From Luteibacter jiangsuensis (GTDB taxonomy: Bacteria > Pseudomonadota > Gammaproteobacteria > Xanthomonadales > Rhodanobacteraceae), in assembly GCF_030812295.1 (NCBI RefSeq), contig NZ_JAUSSK010000002.1, positions 1-64,000 of the forward strand: a stretch of 64,000 bases of DNA, written 5' to 3'. The notes under the pieces are model-generated. The model made no database searches. It was not told where the DNA came from and was given only the letters and a program-made list of their open reading frames with translations. Shown piece by piece: positions 62,451-64,000 of this stretch (its first letter is position 1; each line of letters opens with the position of its first letter). The position numbers were made by a program, and so were the translations under genes.

Positions 62451-64000
62451 TCAGAAGGTGTAGCGGGCGGATGCCGCGACGGCGCGGCCGGGCATGGTCA
62501 GCCGATCGATCTGCGCATTGCGCACCTGCGCATCGTCCACGCCGCCGCCATCGGTACTGCCCACGTTGGCCAGCACCCCGCCATGCAGCGAGCCCCAGTC
62601 CCAGTACTTGCGATCGGTGAGGTTGGTGAATCCGGCGCTGAACTCCAGGGCCTTGGTCGGCTTCCAGTGCGCATACAGGTCCAGCGTGGCGTAGCCCGGT
62701 GCCTGGAAAGCGGTGGAGCTGTCGAGGCGCGACTTGCGCCGCACGCCCTTGCCGATGAGTTCGACGCCCCAGCTTCTGGCATCGTACGAGATGCCAAGCA
62801 CCGCGGTTAGCGGATCCACGCTGTTGAGTGGCGACCACCCCGAGGCACCGTAGACTTGCTTGTCGCCCTTGGCCGCGGCCAGGTTGCCTTCGATGCGCCA
62901 GCCTTGCAGCGCATCGCTCAAGGCACCCAGGGTCAGCCCGGCGGAGGCCTCGACGCCCTTGATCGTCGCCTTGGGGAAGTTCACCGCCTGCATCACGATG
63001 AGCAGATTCTGGTTGAGCGCCCATTGCGGCCACTGGCCACGATCGAGGGTATAGCCACCGAAGATGAAATCGCGGTACCGGTTGTAGTAGGCGCTGGCGC
63101 TGAAGTATCCAAGCTCCCCGTTGCCGCGCACGCCGATCTCGACGCCCTTGCTCGTTTCCGGCTTGAGCGATGGATTGGGCACGATGCCGTACAGCCGCGG
63201 CGTCCCCCACGCCACCGCCAGTTCGTTGTACAGCGGCGGGCGAAATCCCTGTGCGTACTGCGCGTAGACCTCGACGGCATCGTTCATCGCATAGGTCACG
63301 CCGAACTTCGGCGAGAACCGGCTACCACGCACCTCGCCCAGGCCGCTCTGCACGAACGAGCCGTCGAAATACGGGTCGTCGCGATCCGGTTTGAACGCGT
63401 AGCGATCCCAACGCACGCCGGGAACGATACGCAAGCGGCCATCGAGCAAGACGATCTCGTCCTGGGCGAAGACAGCGTAGCGGTCGGTGTCGTTGCGCGG
63501 GAAGAAACGCAGCGGATAGCTCTCGGGCATGTACGGCGCGCTACTGGAGACGATGCCCGTGCGCACGTCGCGACCTTCGCCACCGAGCTGGCCTGTCGGC
63601 GTGGTACGCGACGCTTCGACGCCGTAGGCGATGCGCTGCTGGACGCTGTCGTCCACCGTCTTGTACAGGGTCAGTTTGCCGCCGAAGAGGCGCTCGTCCA
63701 GATCGCTCAGGTAGAGGCGGTCATAGGTGGCGCCTCGCGACGGGACATTGGCCAGCGTGCGCGTGCTCGATTCGGTCTCGGACTTCTGCCACCAGGCATC
63801 CCATTCCAGGCGGTCGGCGATTCCCAGGTCGATGTTCGCGTAGCGCTGTCCGACCGACAGGCGCGTCCGCGTGGCGCGGTCTTGCGCGATGTCACTCGAC
63901 AGCCGCGTGGTACCGGCCTGGCCGAGTGCACTCAGGACGTTGGTATCCACGTCGTTGCGGTACAGGTCGGCGGTCACTCGATCTTCCCGCCCCGATGACG
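62451..64000 (-). CDS. hmuR: TonB-dependent heme/hemoglobin receptor, C-terminal part only
   Basis: The gene runs off the right edge; about 516 codons of the barrel are visible and the reading frame is open to position 64000. Heme-receptor landmarks are YAQYAQGFRPPLYNELAVAWG (FRAP-like) and IVPNPSLKPETSKGVEIG (NPNL-like), then the closing strand ASARYTF with terminal Phe. The gene should import heme with TonB energy. First visible gene of the hmu cluster; the plug domain, start and any Fur box are outside. Confidence 0.92.
   Translation of the reverse strand, partial: SSGREDRVTADLYRNDVDTNVLSALGQAGTTRLSSDIAQDRATRTRLSVGQRYANIDLGIADRLEWDAWWQKSETESSTRTLANVPSRGATYDRLYLSDLDERLFGGKLTLYKTVDDSVQQRIAYGVEASRTTPTGQLGGEGRDVRTGIVSSSAPYMPESYPLRFFPRNDTDRYAVFAQDEIVLLDGRLRIVPGVRWDRYAFKPDRDDPYFDGSFVQSGLGEVRGSRFSPKFGVTYAMNDAVEVYAQYAQGFRPPLYNELAVAWGTPRLYGIVPNPSLKPETSKGVEIGVRGNGELGYFSASAYYNRYRDFIFGGYTLDRGQWPQWALNQNLLIVMQAVNFPKATIKGVEASAGLTLGALSDALQGWRIEGNLAAAKGDKQVYGASGWSPLNSVDPLTAVLGISYDARSWGVELIGKGVRRKSRLDSSTAFQAPGYATLDLYAHWKPTKALEFSAGFTNLTDRKYWDWGSLHGGVLANVGSTDGGGVDDAQVRNAQIDRLTMPGRAVAASARYTF

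Overview
The window is a GC-rich (roughly 65% by eye) chromosomal segment of a gammaproteobacterium, most likely Xanthomonadales and within that a Rhodanobacteraceae-type genus such as Luteibacter or Dyella. The genus is inference. The grounds are the E. coli-like rhlB / trxA / rho neighbourhood, a Rho with a long N-terminal insertion, a plant-type glutamate-cysteine ligase, Oar-like TonB receptors, a YcgL protein, many GTG/TTG starts and dispersed REP palindromes. I find no tRNA, rRNA, CRISPR array, insertion sequence or prophage; it reads as core chromosome with an envelope emphasis.

Layout. 1-3.7 kb: the start of a trimeric autotransporter adhesin (cut by the left edge) and a two-gene unit of a small secreted protein and a PA-domain zinc protease. 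4.2-6.8 kb: TatD nuclease and a CPA1 Na+/H+ antiporter, convergent. 7.3-13.9 kb: two tandem paralogous TonB-dependent receptors, each with its own terminator. 14.1-17.6 kb: EamA transporter and AMP nucleosidase (overlapping), then DegV and DUF4124 proteins. 17.6-18.1 kb: an array of four REP doublets. 18.1-26.2 kb: YegD-type Hsp70, SDR oxidoreductase, ABC ATPase, small lipoprotein, SppA, MATE transporter, DUF3667 membrane protein. 26.2-29.9 kb: a DnaA-box cluster, priA and transaldolase. 30-39.4 kb: aldehyde dehydrogenase and a five-gene two-component/RND efflux operon (regulator, kinase, permease, membrane fusion protein, outer-membrane channel). 39.5-43.9 kb: rpoH with a CIRCE operator, then the ftsE-ftsX-response regulator-ung operon. 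44-50.2 kb: rhlB, divergent trxA-rho, gshA. 50.3-57.6 kb: FadL channel, YcgL, a large membrane ankyrin-repeat protein and a Kef-type antiporter. 57.6-64 kb: hemB and the heme-uptake genes hmuV, hmuU, hmuT, hmuS and hmuR (hmuR cut by the right edge).

How the parts fit. The right end is one codirectional heme block: outer-membrane receptor, cytoplasmic heme handling, periplasmic binding protein, permease and ATPase, with ATGA stop/start overlaps, followed by a heme-biosynthesis gene. The efflux block carries its own sensor-regulator pair. Stress control is the most interesting regulatory theme: rpoH carries a near-perfect CIRCE, the HrcA repressor site, and a sigma32-like promoter lies upstream of trxA. 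Rho and the neighbouring helicase RhlB both carry long low-complexity, RNA-binding-type extensions.

The most notable observations are the CIRCE in front of rpoH, a REP doublet translated in frame inside the N-terminus of the efflux channel gene, the DnaA-box cluster with AT-rich DNA upstream of priA, a response regulator with one dead and one live receiver domain in the ftsEX/ung operon, and the paired secreted protein/metalloprotease genes. I see no convincing new defence or mobile system.
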